64,000 nt of DNA from NCBI RefSeq assembly GCF_963082655.1, contig NC_081553.1, forward strand, positions 44,940,359 through 45,004,358, in the 5' to 3' direction. The notes beneath the pieces are model-generated. The model was not told where the DNA came from and searched no databases. It worked only from the letters and a program-made list of their open reading frames with translations. Origin of the DNA: Stomoxys calcitrans (lineage: Eukaryota; Arthropoda; Insecta; Diptera; Muscidae). Positions 12,868-23,494 of the stretch are shown here, piece after piece; positions within the stretch are counted from its first letter, which is position 1, and every line of letters begins with the position of its first letter. Position numbers and translations under genes: made by a program.

Positions 12868-13440
12868 ACTCCAATTTTGACCAAGCTCATTTTTGACTTA
12901 ATGGGTTTATGGACGAACCCAAAGTATGCGTTATATGTCAGATGAAAATCCACATGCGTTTCACCAAACAACACTTCATCCACATAAAATAATTGTTTGG
13001 TGCGGTTTGCATGCCGGGGTCGTCATTGGACCAAACTTCTTCGTCGACGATGCCAATCGTCAGGTTACGCATTCATGGTAAACAACACAACTCCGCACCA
13101 TGCTCACTGATTTTCTTTGGACTGAAAGAAGGTTTCAGCAGAACGGTGCTACAAGCCACACAACACACGTTACAATCGGTTTATTGAAGAGCAGTTTGAT
13201 GAGCATGTTATTCCAAGAATTGGCCCAGTCGATTGGCCCCCTCGTTCGTGTGATCTGATGCCTCTAAACTATTATTATGCCAATAAGTCGACGACGTTGA
13301 AAAAACTCAGAGCCAACATTGAAAGGAAATATCGGCCATTTCGGTTGAAATGTGTGACCGAGTCATCGAAAATTGGGTTCAACGCACTGTGGGATAGAAT
13401 CAAAATAAAACTAGAAAAAAATATGCCATTTGAGAAATAA
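12868..13440 (+). pseudogene. Dead mariner-superfamily transposase
   Basis: Three frames of this stretch contain pieces of a DD-E/D transposase of the Tc1/mariner superfamily. They are FDQAHF (first catalytic region) followed by a stop; SDENPHAFHQTTLHPHKIIV and WCGLHAGVVIGPNFF; FQQNGATSHT at about 13131; then DWPPRSCDLMPLNYY and ANKSTTLKKLRANIERK; and finally VEMCDRVIENWVQR in another frame. Known family members read FQQDGATCHT and DLTPLD, so the second and third catalytic aspartates are both asparagine here. About ten residues normally following PLD (a FLWG-type stretch) are deleted. With at least three frameshifts and in-frame stops it cannot make enzyme. No intact terminal repeats were found; SINE copy 1 lies 60 bases upstream. 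Confidence 0.85.
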
Positions 13441-13669
13441 TGGAGACAACTCTTTGAAATCTGAAATGTTAAGAGCAAAGACATTAACAAGGTCATGTAC
13501 AAAATTTCAAGTCGTTAGATGGTCCGGGCTCCTCTTGCAGGGGCCCTGAAGTTGCTTATCTCGGCATTTCGAAAAATGGTTCGGGCTGTCAAATCTTCAT
13601 TTGTGGTCCAATTTCCGAAATTTTGAACAGCAATTTTCACAATATATACAAATTTTGATCGAATTACTA

Positions 13670-13907
13670 TTGGGTTGCCCAAAAAGTAATTGCGGATTTT
13701 TCATATAGTCGGCGTTGACAAATTTTTTCACAGCTTGTGACTCTGTAATTGCATTCTTTCTTTTGTCAGTTATCAGCTGTTACTTGCTGTTAGCTTGCTT
13801 TCGAAAACAAGGGTAAAAAAAGTGTATTTGATTTAAGTTCATTCTATGTTTTATTAAAAATGCATTTACTTTCTTTTAAAAAATCCGCAATTACTTTTTG
13901 GGCAACC
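13670..13907 (-). mobile_element. Mariner-type MITE, copy 4
   Basis: 238 bases in inverse orientation (tip, then TTTTTCATATAGTCGGCGTTG). TA at 13668-13669 and 13908-13909. The internal part differs slightly (TTACTTGCTGTTAGCTTGCT). Confidence 0.9.
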
Positions 13908-14077
13908 TACATTAAAAACAACAAATTTTAATTTCCACAACTTGCCTGCTTGCCCAATGTGTTATCTACTAAACACTAAATTTCCTACGAACATACCACT
14001 AAGGAATAGGGTATACTCCCAATGTGTTATCAGGGTAACAAATAGTCGACTTTGCCGTACTTTACCCCGTCCTACTA

Positions 14078-14401
14078 TTTATTCCCTACACCACTACTGT
14101 GGTACAGGGTATTATAACTTAGTGCATTTGTTGGTAACACCCAGAATGAAGAGAGATAGACCCATTCATAAGTATACCGATCGACTCAGAATCACCTTCT
14201 GATTTGATTTGGCTATGTTTGTCTGTCCGTCTGTCAATCTGTCTGTCTGTCTATGTGCACAAAGTACAGGTCGCAGTTTTAGTCCGATCGTCTTAAAATT
14301 AGGTAAAGGCATGTTTTTCGGCCAAGAGACGAAACCTATTGAAATTGGAAAAATTCGGTTCAGATTTGAATGTAGCTCCAACATATATGTTCACCCGATT
14401 A
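14078..14401 (+). mobile_element. Helentron-like element of a third type, 5' part (H4)
   Basis: Opens with an imperfect hairpin CCCTACACCAC-TACT-GTGGTACAGGG, the same 5' feature as the A and B elements. A diverged core and a (GTCY)n run (14219-14250) follow, then 'gtacaggtcgcagttttagtccgatcgtctt'-type sequence in shortened form. It has no 153-base array. It breaks off where the retroelement fragment at 14402 begins; the other half lies at 15556-15886. Confidence 0.65.
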
Positions 14402-15555
14402 GCATAAGCCATTGGTCGAGAAGGAATATCTTCCCACTTTACTAATTCTAGTGCCGCACCTGGCCAGATCTCACCAAACTTTTTTAGCGCGCAACGATAC
14501 ATTTCAATTGAGCGTTGATTCCCGGAGGCAATTAATGTGTATCGGCCCCGATACCAGCCTGCATCGTCACAAACTCTTCCCTCTTGACTAAATCTAGTCC
14601 TGCACCTGGCCAGATTTCACCAATCTTTTTTAGCGCACAACGATACACACCAATTGAGCGTTGATCGCCGAAAGCATTTTGCATGTATCGGCCTCGATAC
14701 CACACTGCATCTTCACAAACTGGAGGAGACCTAGGAAATTCCGCAAGGACATCAGAGTATACTGATGACAGTCCATTGACTATCCCACTTCAGTTATTCC
14801 TAGGTATGCAGCTCTGTTCTTCTCCCTTGTCGACAACTGCGATGACAAAACTGTCCATAGCGACATTAGCAAAGGCTCTTGGACCTATCTTACTGTTGTT
14901 CGCTCTTGTTCTTTTGGGCATGGGATGACCTCCAGGTGACCGCATCCTTTTGGCTGACTACGGTGTAGTTTTCGAAACTAGACGTGTTTTCTTCGGGGTA
15001 GCCTGTCAGCGAATTCCCGAGCCCAATTTTGGGAGTATTTCTTCCTTTTAGTTTGAGTCTTAAGATCGTTTGCAACAAGTCTCTCAATATACCTGAGAGC
15101 GATGCGCCTTGTATTATGCCAACCTCTTAAATAGCGCGTTGGTTTGCCGGGGAAGGCCGATGGCCTAGGCAAATCATAGGCATGCAAAGAAAGAATAGGT
15201 ACGGCCTTGTCCTTAAGATTCATACCAGGTGTCTTTGTCAAAAGCCCCTGCTGATCAGTCATTTGTCGGCTAGTGGAGCGAACAATAGCCGCTCCACCAG
15301 TTGAGGTATCAGTAGCAGACAACATGCTACGCCCTGATGCTACCACCGCAGCTTTTGGGTCTTTGGAGTCCATTTTAAGGCTACTCCCTGGCTCTAGATC
15401 TGCCGCTCCACTGGAAAGAGATGCAGATCATCAACCGCCTAATGGATACCTTTATCGCAGCTATCCTTGAGTGACTTTTTCTTCCAAAAATAATGACCTA
15501 TTACGAGTTACAGGACAATTCTTGCGGAGTGAGATAACAAAACGTCCGCTTCACT
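14402..15555 (-). pseudogene. Retroelement ORF1-like fragment (DUF4780-type region) inserted in H4
   Basis: On the minus strand an open stretch at 14978-15373 begins MDSKDPKAAVVASGRS and includes ILSLHAYDLPRPSAFPGKP and RRIALRYIERLVA. Further along the same strand comes GVYRCALKKIGEIWPGAGLD and ELVKWEDIPSRP. The pattern 'RG-YRCA--K-GE--PGA-LE-V---DIPSRP' recalls the DUF4780-like domain found in insect retroelement-associated proteins; this assignment is from memory. The C-terminal ~140 bases are tandemly duplicated, with the two CACCTGGCCAGAT stretches 146 bases apart. Stops and frame changes separate the pieces. The biochemical role is unknown. A domesticated gene is possible, but the position inside a transposon argues for a dead copy. 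Confidence 0.55.
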
Positions 15556-15886
15556 CAACCAATCAAACAAGACCAATATTTCCAAAATTTTTCGCAACTC
15601 TTTTCTCGAGATTTTTGCTCGAAATTGATTCAGATTTACACGTTGCTCCCGAATATATGTTTGTCAGATCTTGGATAATTTGCATTGATGTTATCTTTTG
15701 TCAACCGTAGTTATTACAATTTGAATATATTTGCTGGAAATGTGATACGGATGGTTTAATAACGCATCTGAAACTATGCGGCAAGGTCCATCAAAATTGG
15801 TTCAGAACTAGATAAAGCTTCTACTTTATACTTATAGAGTATTAAAAAGTCGGCACCGCCCAAATTTTGCCTCTTCTTACTGGTTA
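15556..15886 (+). mobile_element. Helentron-like element of a third type, 3' part (H4)
   Basis: Ends with TATAGAGTATTAAAAAGTCG, GCACCGCCCAAATTTTGCC and TCTTACTGGTT. This is a diverged version of the hairpin-plus-ACTTGTT ends of the other families. It matches the 5' part at 14078 in style and orientation. Confidence 0.55.
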
Positions 15887-15910
15887 AGAAAAGAAAAGGA
15901 ATAATATTTC

Positions 15911-18560
15911 TTTTTATACCCATCACCGAAGGATGAAGGTATATTCATTTTGTCATTCCGTTTGCAACACATCGAAATATCGTCTTCCGACCCTATAAAG
16001 TATATATATTCTTGATCAGCGTAAAAATCTAAGACGATCTAGACTTGTCCGTCCGTCTGTCTGTTGAAATCACGCCACAGTCTTCAAAAATAGAGATATT
16101 AAGCTAAAATTTTGCACAGAGTCTTTTTTTGTCCATAAACAGGTTAAGTTCGAAGATGAGCTATATTGGGCTATATCTTGATATAGCCCCTATATGGACC
16201 GATCCTCCGATTTAGGGTCTTAGGCCCATAAAAGCCACATTTGTTATCCGATTTTGCTGAAATTTGAGACAGTGAGTTGTGTTAGGCCTTCCAACATCCT
16301 TCGTCAATTTGGTCCAGATCGGTTCAGATTTGGATATAGCTGCCATAAAAACCGATCCTCAGATTTAGGGTCTTAGGCCTATAAAAGCCACATTTATTAT
16401 CCGATACTGAAATTTGAGATAGTGAGTTGCGTTAGGTGCTTGCACATCCTTCGTCAATTTGGCCCAGATCGGTTTAGATTTGAATATAGCTGCCATATAG
16501 ACCGATCTGCCGAATTAGGGTCTTTGGCCTATAAAAGCCACATTTATTATCCGATTTTGCTTAAAATTAAGACAGTGAGTTGTGTAAGGCCCTTCGACAT
16601 CCTTCGTTAATTTGGCTCAGATCGGTCCAGATTTAGATATAGCTGTCATATAGACCGATCCTCCGATTTAGGGTCTTTGCTCCATAAAAGCCACATTTAT
16701 TACCCAATTTTACTGAAATTTGTGATCATGAATTGTGTTAGGCCCTTCGACATCCTTCGTCAATTTGGCTCAGATCGGTCCAGATTAGGATATAGCTGTC
16801 ATATAGACCAATCCTCCGATTTAGGGTCTTAGGCCCATAAAAGCCACATTTATTATGCGATTTTGCTGAAATTTGGGACAGTGAGTTGTCTTAGGCCCCT
16901 ACGCATCCTTCATTAATTTGGCCCAAATCGGTCCAGATTTGGATATAGCTGCCAAATAGACCGATCCCCCGTTTTAGGGTCTTAGGGCCATAAAAGCCAC
17001 ATTTTTTATCCGATTTTGCTGAAATTTGGGACAGTGAGTTGAGTTAGGCCCTTCGACATCCTTCGTCAATTTGGCTCAGATCAGTCCAGATTTGGATATA
17101 GCTGTCATATAGACCGATCCTCCGATTTAGGGTCTTAGGCCCATAAAAGCCACATTTATTATCCGGTTCTGCTGAAATTTGGGGCAGTGAGTTCTCTAAG
17201 GCCCTTCGACATCCTTCGTCAATTTGGCTCAGATCGGTCCAGATTTGGATATAGCTGCCATATAAACCGATCCTCCGATTTAGGGTCTTAGGCCCATAAA
17301 AGCCACATTTATTATCCGATTTTACTGAAATTTAAGACAGTGAGTTGAGTTAGGCCTTTCGACATCCTTCATTAATTTGGCCCAGATCGTTCCCATAAAA
17401 GCCATATTTATTATCCGATTTTACTGAAATTTAAGACAGTGAGCTGTGCTAGGCCCCTCGACATCCTTCGTCAATTTGGTCCAGATCGGTCAATATTTGG
17501 ATATAGCTGTCATATAGACCGATCCTCCGATTTAGGGCTTAAAGCCCATAAAAGCCACATTTATTATCCGATTTTGCTGAAATTTGGGACAGTGAGTTGT
17601 GTTTGTCCCTTCGACATCCTTCGTCAATTTGGCTCGGATCGGTCCGGATTTGGATATAGTTGCAATATAAACCGATCTCTCGATTTAAGGTTTTTTTGCC
17701 CATAAAAGCCACATTTATTATCCGATTTTGCTGAAATTTAAGACACTGAGTTGTGTTTGGTTCTTCGACATCTTTCTTCAATTTGGTTTAGATCGGTCCA
17801 GATTTGGATATAGCTGCCATATAGACCGATCTCTCGGTTTTATGTTTTGGGGCCAGAAAAAGCGCATTTATTGTCCGATGTCGCCGCAATTTGGGACAGT
17901 GAGTTGTATTGGGCCCTTCGACATCCTTCTTCAATTTCACTCAGATCGATCAAGATTTGGATATAGCTGCCATATAGACCGATATCTTGATTTAAAGTCT
18001 TGGCCCCAAAAAGACGCATTTATAATCCAATTTAACTGAAATTTGACACATTGACTTATGTTAGGCTTTTCGACATCCATGTTGTATATGGTTCAGATCG
18101 GTTTATTTTTAGATTTAGCTACTAAAAACACCAATATTTTGTTATATTGGGTTGCCCAAGAAGTAATTGCGGATTTTTCATAATGTCGGCGTTGACAAAT
18201 TTTTTCACAGCTTTTGACTCTGTAATTGCATTCTTTCTTCTGTTAGTTATCAGCTGTTACTTTTAGCTTGCTTTAGAAAAAAAGTGTAAAAAAAGTATAT
18301 TTGATTAAAGTTCATTCTAAGTTTTATTAAAAATGCATTTACTTTCTTTTAAAAAATCCGCAATTACTTTTTGGGCAACCAAATACAGTATTGAACAATG
18401 ACTTGTACTTATTAGTATTTGGTCCAAATCGGATCTGTATTAAACTGCTACGGGACATAAGGTATGCAATTTTCACTGGATTTTGATGAAAGGTGGTACC
18501 CGAGGTGGTTGGTATCCAAAGTTCGGCCCGGCCGAACTTAACGCCTTTTTGCTTTTACTT
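15911..18560 (+). mobile_element. Helentron-like element, family A (H5), nearly complete
   Basis: 5' end TTTTTATACCCATCACCGAA, (TA)n at 16000-16010, core TTCTTGATCAGCGTAAAAAT, short (GTCY)n, about 12 A units (16170-18120) and 3' end AAAGTTCGGCCCGGCCGAAC TTAACGCCTTTTTGC. One unit near 17380-17400 has lost about 95 bases. MITE copy 5 (18147-18383) sits inside its 3' part. No protein gene. Confidence 0.85.
18147..18383 (-). mobile_element. Mariner-type MITE, copy 5, nested in H5
   Basis: Inverted ends (TTGGGTTGCCC...GGGCAACCAAA) with TA on both sides (18145-18146 and 18384-18385). Its insertion interrupts the A-element 3' region, so H5 was there first. Confidence 0.9.
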
Positions 18561-19487
18561 TTTTTGTTTTGTTTTCAAATAGCATTTTACCTTAGTTATA
18601 CTCCACAAAATTTTCCACTTTCCTTAATGCCTTGAAAATTTAAATATCCAATTACCTTTGCCAGGGATCCCAAAACCTCTAAACTTGTTTCTTTAATGAA
18701 ACTTCCCAACCTCTAGGCATAGACAAAAAAGAAAACAGAACCTCTGATTGATTCTTATGCAAAATACAACACCAATACCTCTTATTACATCAATAACAAC
18801 AAAAGGAAAACTCATACCTTTTATTCCACACTTACATCGAAAACTAAAATTTCTCCAAAAATGGGCATCGGGATCAAACAAGAAGACTAGAAAATTAGAG
18901 CCACCCTGCCAATGAAAACACTTCAGGTGGTATGGCAAAAAAAAAAACACCACTTTCAACAATTTTAAAGCTCCTTCTTCCGCTGGGTCATATCATTAAA
19001 GACATTGTAGCTGTTGAATTTGAAGCACGAAAAAAAAAACCAAAATACTTGTCCATTATTATCATGATTTTGTTGGCCTGTACCTCATCTTCGCAAACAA
19101 AGCAACAAGAGAGCAACTTGAACAGTTTCCTACAAAAATTACAATGTTACATAAACAACATCAAATTGCTATGAACATTTAAAATGCCTTACAAAGAGAT
19201 TACCACGTAATACGGATACATCATCACATGTGAAGGTCTTCGCTGAAGCTTAAGTGTTGGTTAAGGCCAGTGTTGCCGTTATAGGGGAGAAAAACAAATA
19301 AAAGGCATAAAGTTCGAACGAAGCGTATTTTGGAGATCCACACTCTCAGATCAAACCACATTTCGACAAAATCCGCTGAAAATGCATCATAGCATCTATA
19401 TGAAATGGTCCTAACTATACCAAACCCAGTATGAACGTCTAGCGTCTTAATCACCTCACAAGGTACATGTGACAGCTCACAGGTACA
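18561..19487. other. Spacer without recognised gene
   Basis: AT-rich, with several A runs. No exon or repeat recognised. Confidence 0.5.
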
Positions 19488-19489
19488 TA

Positions 19490-19604
19490 TTGGGTTGCCC
19501 AAAAAGTAATTGCGAATTTTTTTAAAATAAAGTAAATGCATTTTTAATAAAACTTAGAATGAACTTTAATCAAATATACTTTTTTTTCTAAAGCAAGCTA
19601 AAAT
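19490..19604 (+). mobile_element. Mariner-type MITE, copy 6, truncated
   Basis: Left end and internal sequence up to AAAGCAAGCTAAAA, then an abrupt change into a family A relic. The right half and right TIR are missing. Confidence 0.85.
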
Positions 19605-19878
19605 TTCAGCGGAGTTGGGTCATAAACACACTTTCTATGGACTCAAACCCTGAAATCGGGAGATTAATATATATGGCAGTTATATCCAAGTATTATCCGC
19701 TTCTGACTGCAGAGATATTGAGTTGTCTAACCTAACTCACAATGCAAAATGTCGGCTGAATAGGGCAATAATTGCGCTTTTTTTGGACCCAAGAACTTAT
19801 AACGAAAGATCGAGATATATGTGGCAACTATATTCTAATACATGGCGATCTTCGCCATACTCGGTAGAGATGTCGAGG
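19605..19878 (-). repeat. Diverged family A array relic (left part)
   Basis: Old A units on the minus strand: TATATGGCAGTTATATCCAA, GTTGTCTAACCTAACTCAC, AATAGGGCAATAATTGCG. The next element (H7) begins directly after it. Confidence 0.6.
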
Positions 19879-20019
19879 AGTTTTTATACCCTCCATCATA
19901 AGATGAGGGTATATTAATTTCCTAATTCTGTTTGTAACACCTCGAAATATGCGTCTAAGACCCTATATATATATTCTCGATCGTCATGACATTTTAAGTC
20001 GATTAAGCCATTTCCGTCC

Positions 20020-20366
20020 TTCTGTCCGATCGTCCGTCTGTCTGTCATCTATCCGTCCGTTTGTCCGTCCGTCTGTCCGTCCGTCTGTCCATCTGTCTGT
20101 CCGTCCGTCTGTCTGTCCGTCTGTTTGTCCGTCCGTCCGTCCGTCCGTCTGTCCGTTCGTCCGTCTGTCCATCCGTCTGTCCGTCCGTCTGTCCATCCGT
20201 TTGTCCGTCCGTCTGTCCGTCCGTCTGTCTGTCGATCCGTCTGTCCGTCCTTCTGTCCATCCATCCGTCCGTCTGTCCGTCCTTCTGTCCATCCATCCGT
20301 CCGTCCGTCCGTCCTTCTGTCCATCCGTCCGTCCGTCCGTCTGTCCGACCGACCCACCGTCTGTCC
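20020..20366 (+). repeat. Expanded (GTCY)n microsatellite
   Basis: About 85 tetranucleotide units of GTCC/GTCT, against roughly 4-12 in the other elements here. As the plus strand has almost no A and the minus strand almost no T, no stop codon can arise, giving long meaningless frames rich in Ser-Val-Arg-Pro or Thr-Asp-Arg-Gly. Confidence 0.95.
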
Positions 20367-20921
20367 CTCAAAAGCACGCTAACTAAATTTTTCACAAATA
20401 TTTTTCATCAGTGTAGGTCGGTTGGGATTGCAAATGGGCCAAATCTGTCCATGTTTTGATATAGCTGCTATATAAACTGATCTTGGGTCTTGACTTATTG
20501 AGCCTCTTGAGGACCCAATTCTCGTCCGATTTGACTGAAATTTTGCACGTGGTTTTTTGACATCACTTCCAATAATTTTGCTAAGTATGGTTTAAACCGG
20601 TCAATAACCTGATATAGCTTCGATATAAACCAATCTTGGGTCTTGACTTCTTCAGCTTTTAGAGGGTGCACTTCTTATCGGATTAGTCTGTAATTTTGCA
20701 CGTGGTGTTTTGGTATCACTGCCAACAACTGTGCTACTTACGGTTCAAGTCGGTCTAAAACTTGGTACAGCTGCCACATAAACCGATCTTGGGCCTTGAC
20801 TTCTTGAGCCGCTAGAGGGCGTAATTCTCATCCGATTTGTCTGAAATTTTGCATGAGGTCTTCTGTTATGACTTCCAATAACTGTATTAAGTATGGTTTA
20901 AGTGGGTCTAAAACCTGCTAT

Positions 20922-21380
20922 AGCTGCCACAAAACCGATCTTGGGTCTTGACTTTTTGAGCCGCTAGAGGGCGTAATGTTTATTCGATTCGTTTGAAATT
21001 TTGCATGAGGTGTTTTTGTTATGACCTCCAATAACTGTTTTAGGTATGGTTCAAGTCGGTCTAAAACCTGGTATAGCTGCCACAAAACCGATCTTGGGTC
21101 TTGACTTTTTGAGCCGCTAGAGGGCGTAATGTTTATCCGATTCGTTTGAAATTTTGCATGAGGTGTTTTTGTTATGACCTCCAATAACTGTTTTAGGTAT
21201 GGTTCAAGTCGGTCTAAAACCTGGTATAGCTGCCACAAAACCGATCTTGGGTCTTGACTTTTTGAGCCGCTAGAGGGCGTAATGTTTATCCGATTCGTTT
21301 GAAATTTTGCATGAGGTGTTTTTGTTATGACCTCCAATAACTGTTTTAGGTATGGTCTAAGTCGATCTAAAACCTGCTAT
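20922..21380 (+). repeat. Three near-identical 153-base B units
   Basis: Consecutive units start 153 bases apart (20922, 21075, 21228) and differ at very few positions, whereas the units on either side are clearly diverged. All three share the deletion in GCCACAAAACCGATC. Confidence 0.88.
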
Positions 21381-21744
21381 AGCTGCCACATAAACCGATC
21401 TTGGGTCCTGACTTCTTGAGCCACTAGAGGGCGTAATTCTCATCCGATTTGAGTGAAATTTTGCATGAGGTGTTCTGTTATAACTTCCAATAACAGTATT
21501 AAGTAGGGTTCAAGTCGGTCTAAAACCTGGTATAGCTGCCACATAAACCGATCTTGGGTCTTTATTTCTTGGGCCGCTAGAGGGCGTAATTCTCATCCGA
21601 TTTGGGTGAAATTTTATACAACGGCTTCTCCCATGTCCAATATGGTGTGAATCGATCTATAGCTTGATACAGCTCCCATATAAACCTATCACCCGATTTT
21701 GCTTCTTGTGCCCCTACAAGACGTAATTCTTATCCGAAATGCAC

Positions 21745-22025
21745 CAAGGACTTTAAATCGGAATTTCTTCATATACGGCAGTTATATCCATATTAGTTTC
21801 GCTCTAGACTTAATACGTTACGGTATCTAATAAAACTCTTTCTCCCTAATTTTAATGAAAATGGATAATAAATACCCCTATTGTGGCCTTAATACCCTAA
21901 ATTGGCAGATAGGTCTATATGGAAGCTTTATCCAAATATGGTTCGATTTAGCCCGTTCAACAACTTAGCCTGCATATAAAAAATATGAATCTGTACCAAA
22001 TTTGAAGGCAATATCTCAATTGAAC
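21745..22025 (-). repeat. Diverged family A relic (right part)
   Basis: Contains ATGGATAATAAATACCCCTA, ATAGGTCTATATGGAAGCTT and 'caacttagcctgcatataaaaa', corresponding to the last A unit and the region just beyond it in a minus-strand A element. It may be the other half of 19605-19878. Confidence 0.6.
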
Positions 22026-22029
22026 ACGC

Positions 22030-23490
22030 AGATACACACCTAATTTCTTCACTTTGGCAATAAGCAAAACTCATTGCATTGGCAACACTGCCCATGTTGT
22101 TTAGAATGAAAACACTGTGGTTATTGTTTTGCCAAGGAACCCAAAAACCCTCTTGCCTTCTCAAAACCAGCTTCATGTCCACAGCCAGGGAAACGCGCAG
22201 AGGGGCAACTTAAAAAAATGCTAAAAGGGAAAATTACATAAAGCATACGTGTAACAAGACCATCATGAAATTCTACATTGGCAGAAAATTTGAACTTGAA
22301 TTTATGATTTTAATGAAAGTCTAATAACATCAACTCGGCCCAGTAAGCTATGTGCAGCAAACGGCGAATGAGGCGAAACGAAATCAAAATCCAGACAGAC
22401 AGACAGACAATGTAAGCAAAAGTGTAATAAAAGCTGCAAAACGGAAGAAATGAAGATAGCGCGGTTGATGGTGCCAGAGATAGTGGCAAATGTGCTGATG
22501 TGCTATAGTGGAAACCTTGGCGGCCAAGGACTAGGATGAGACAAGCGGCTGTCTGTTCTGCAGAGTTCAACATTAATGGCTATGTGCAGCTTTGATGATG
22601 TACTCGTACACATTACACATGAAAAATAAAAGATGGAAAAAAAATTGCCTGTCGGCCAAATATTAATATTTCACTACTGACAAATACTACTGTGTGTGTC
22701 TGTGTATGTTTGTAATTTTAGGCGAAGAACTTTTAGTTTTTTTTTGTTATTCTAGGCTATAACATAACAAAAGACTTAAGACACAAACCTCATCACAGGG
22801 TAATGCGAGTATGAGGCTGTTGCTTTCATTGCAACTTCGCCTTCATGCGGGCTATAGTAATGGCGTGTTTGTGGAAAATTAAGTGAAATGAAAGAGCTTC
22901 AAAGCTTCAAATTAACTTCATTACTAGACAAATATTTGATTACAGAACCACAAAAGCAAACAACCACCAACACCACATTGAAGAACCATGAAACGACTAT
23001 TAGCCAAACGGATATAAAATGATGACTCACATTAGAATTCATTAAGGGTAGGCAAGGCTCATCAAGACTAGACAGCAGACGTCTCTGACGTCTTTGATGA
23101 CGCTATTTAAAGCTTTTTCTCTTTCCCTTTCTTATGTGCGGGCCGATATTGTGGAGGATGTTGAAAAGGTGAATGTCAAATATCCTCAGTGCCATCAAAA
23201 TAATTTGCGTGAGAATAACTATTAAAATTAATTTTTAAAACTGAGTTGGAGGTACATACTTTTTAAGAGTAGAATGTTGAAGCAGCGGCTTACTTAATTT
23301 CTTAGTCGCTTAACAGGGGGTCATTGTCCACAAAGGCTTCCTGCAAAATTGCCTTTGATGATGGTTAAGAATGAGAAGAGTAGAATAAAAAGCTTTCGGC
23401 ATATTTACAAAATATACCACAATCAGAGGGAACATCAAGAATTGCTAATGACAACTCGTAATAGGGATGGAAGTCTTAATGAACCAAACT
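22030..23490. other. Spacer without recognised gene; one dispersed-motif copy
   Basis: Unique sequence of mixed composition, with a short CAGA run at 22393-22409. CAAAAGACTTAAGACACAAA at 22768-22787 is a copy of the dispersed motif. Confidence 0.5.
22768..22788 (+). repeat. Dispersed AAGACTTAAGACAC motif
   Basis: CAAAAGACTTAAGACACAAA, the same core in unique sequence. Confidence 0.8.
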
Positions 23491-23494
23491 AAAA

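Larger units (their letters stand above)
19879..21744 (+). mobile_element. Helentron-like element, family B (H7), 3' end missing
   Basis: 5' end TTTTTATACCCTCCATCATAAGATGAGGG, (TA)n, core TCTCGATCGTCATGACATTT, a greatly expanded (GTCY)n run (20020-20366), then about eight B units on the complementary sense (GCTGCCACATAAACCGATCT). It stops near 21744 without the GC hairpin and passes into an A relic. Confidence 0.8.

Noticed and set aside
13975..14015. Minus-strand SINE tail (GAACATACCACTAAGGAATA)
   Set aside because: Resembles the SINE end GAACATTCCATTAAGGAACA, but only about 25 bases match; too short to assert.
19949..20459. Long Ser/Val/Arg/Pro-rich and Thr/Asp/Arg/Gly-rich open frames on both strands
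   Set aside because: They are the (GTCY)n microsatellite; the sequence cannot form stop codons in any frame.
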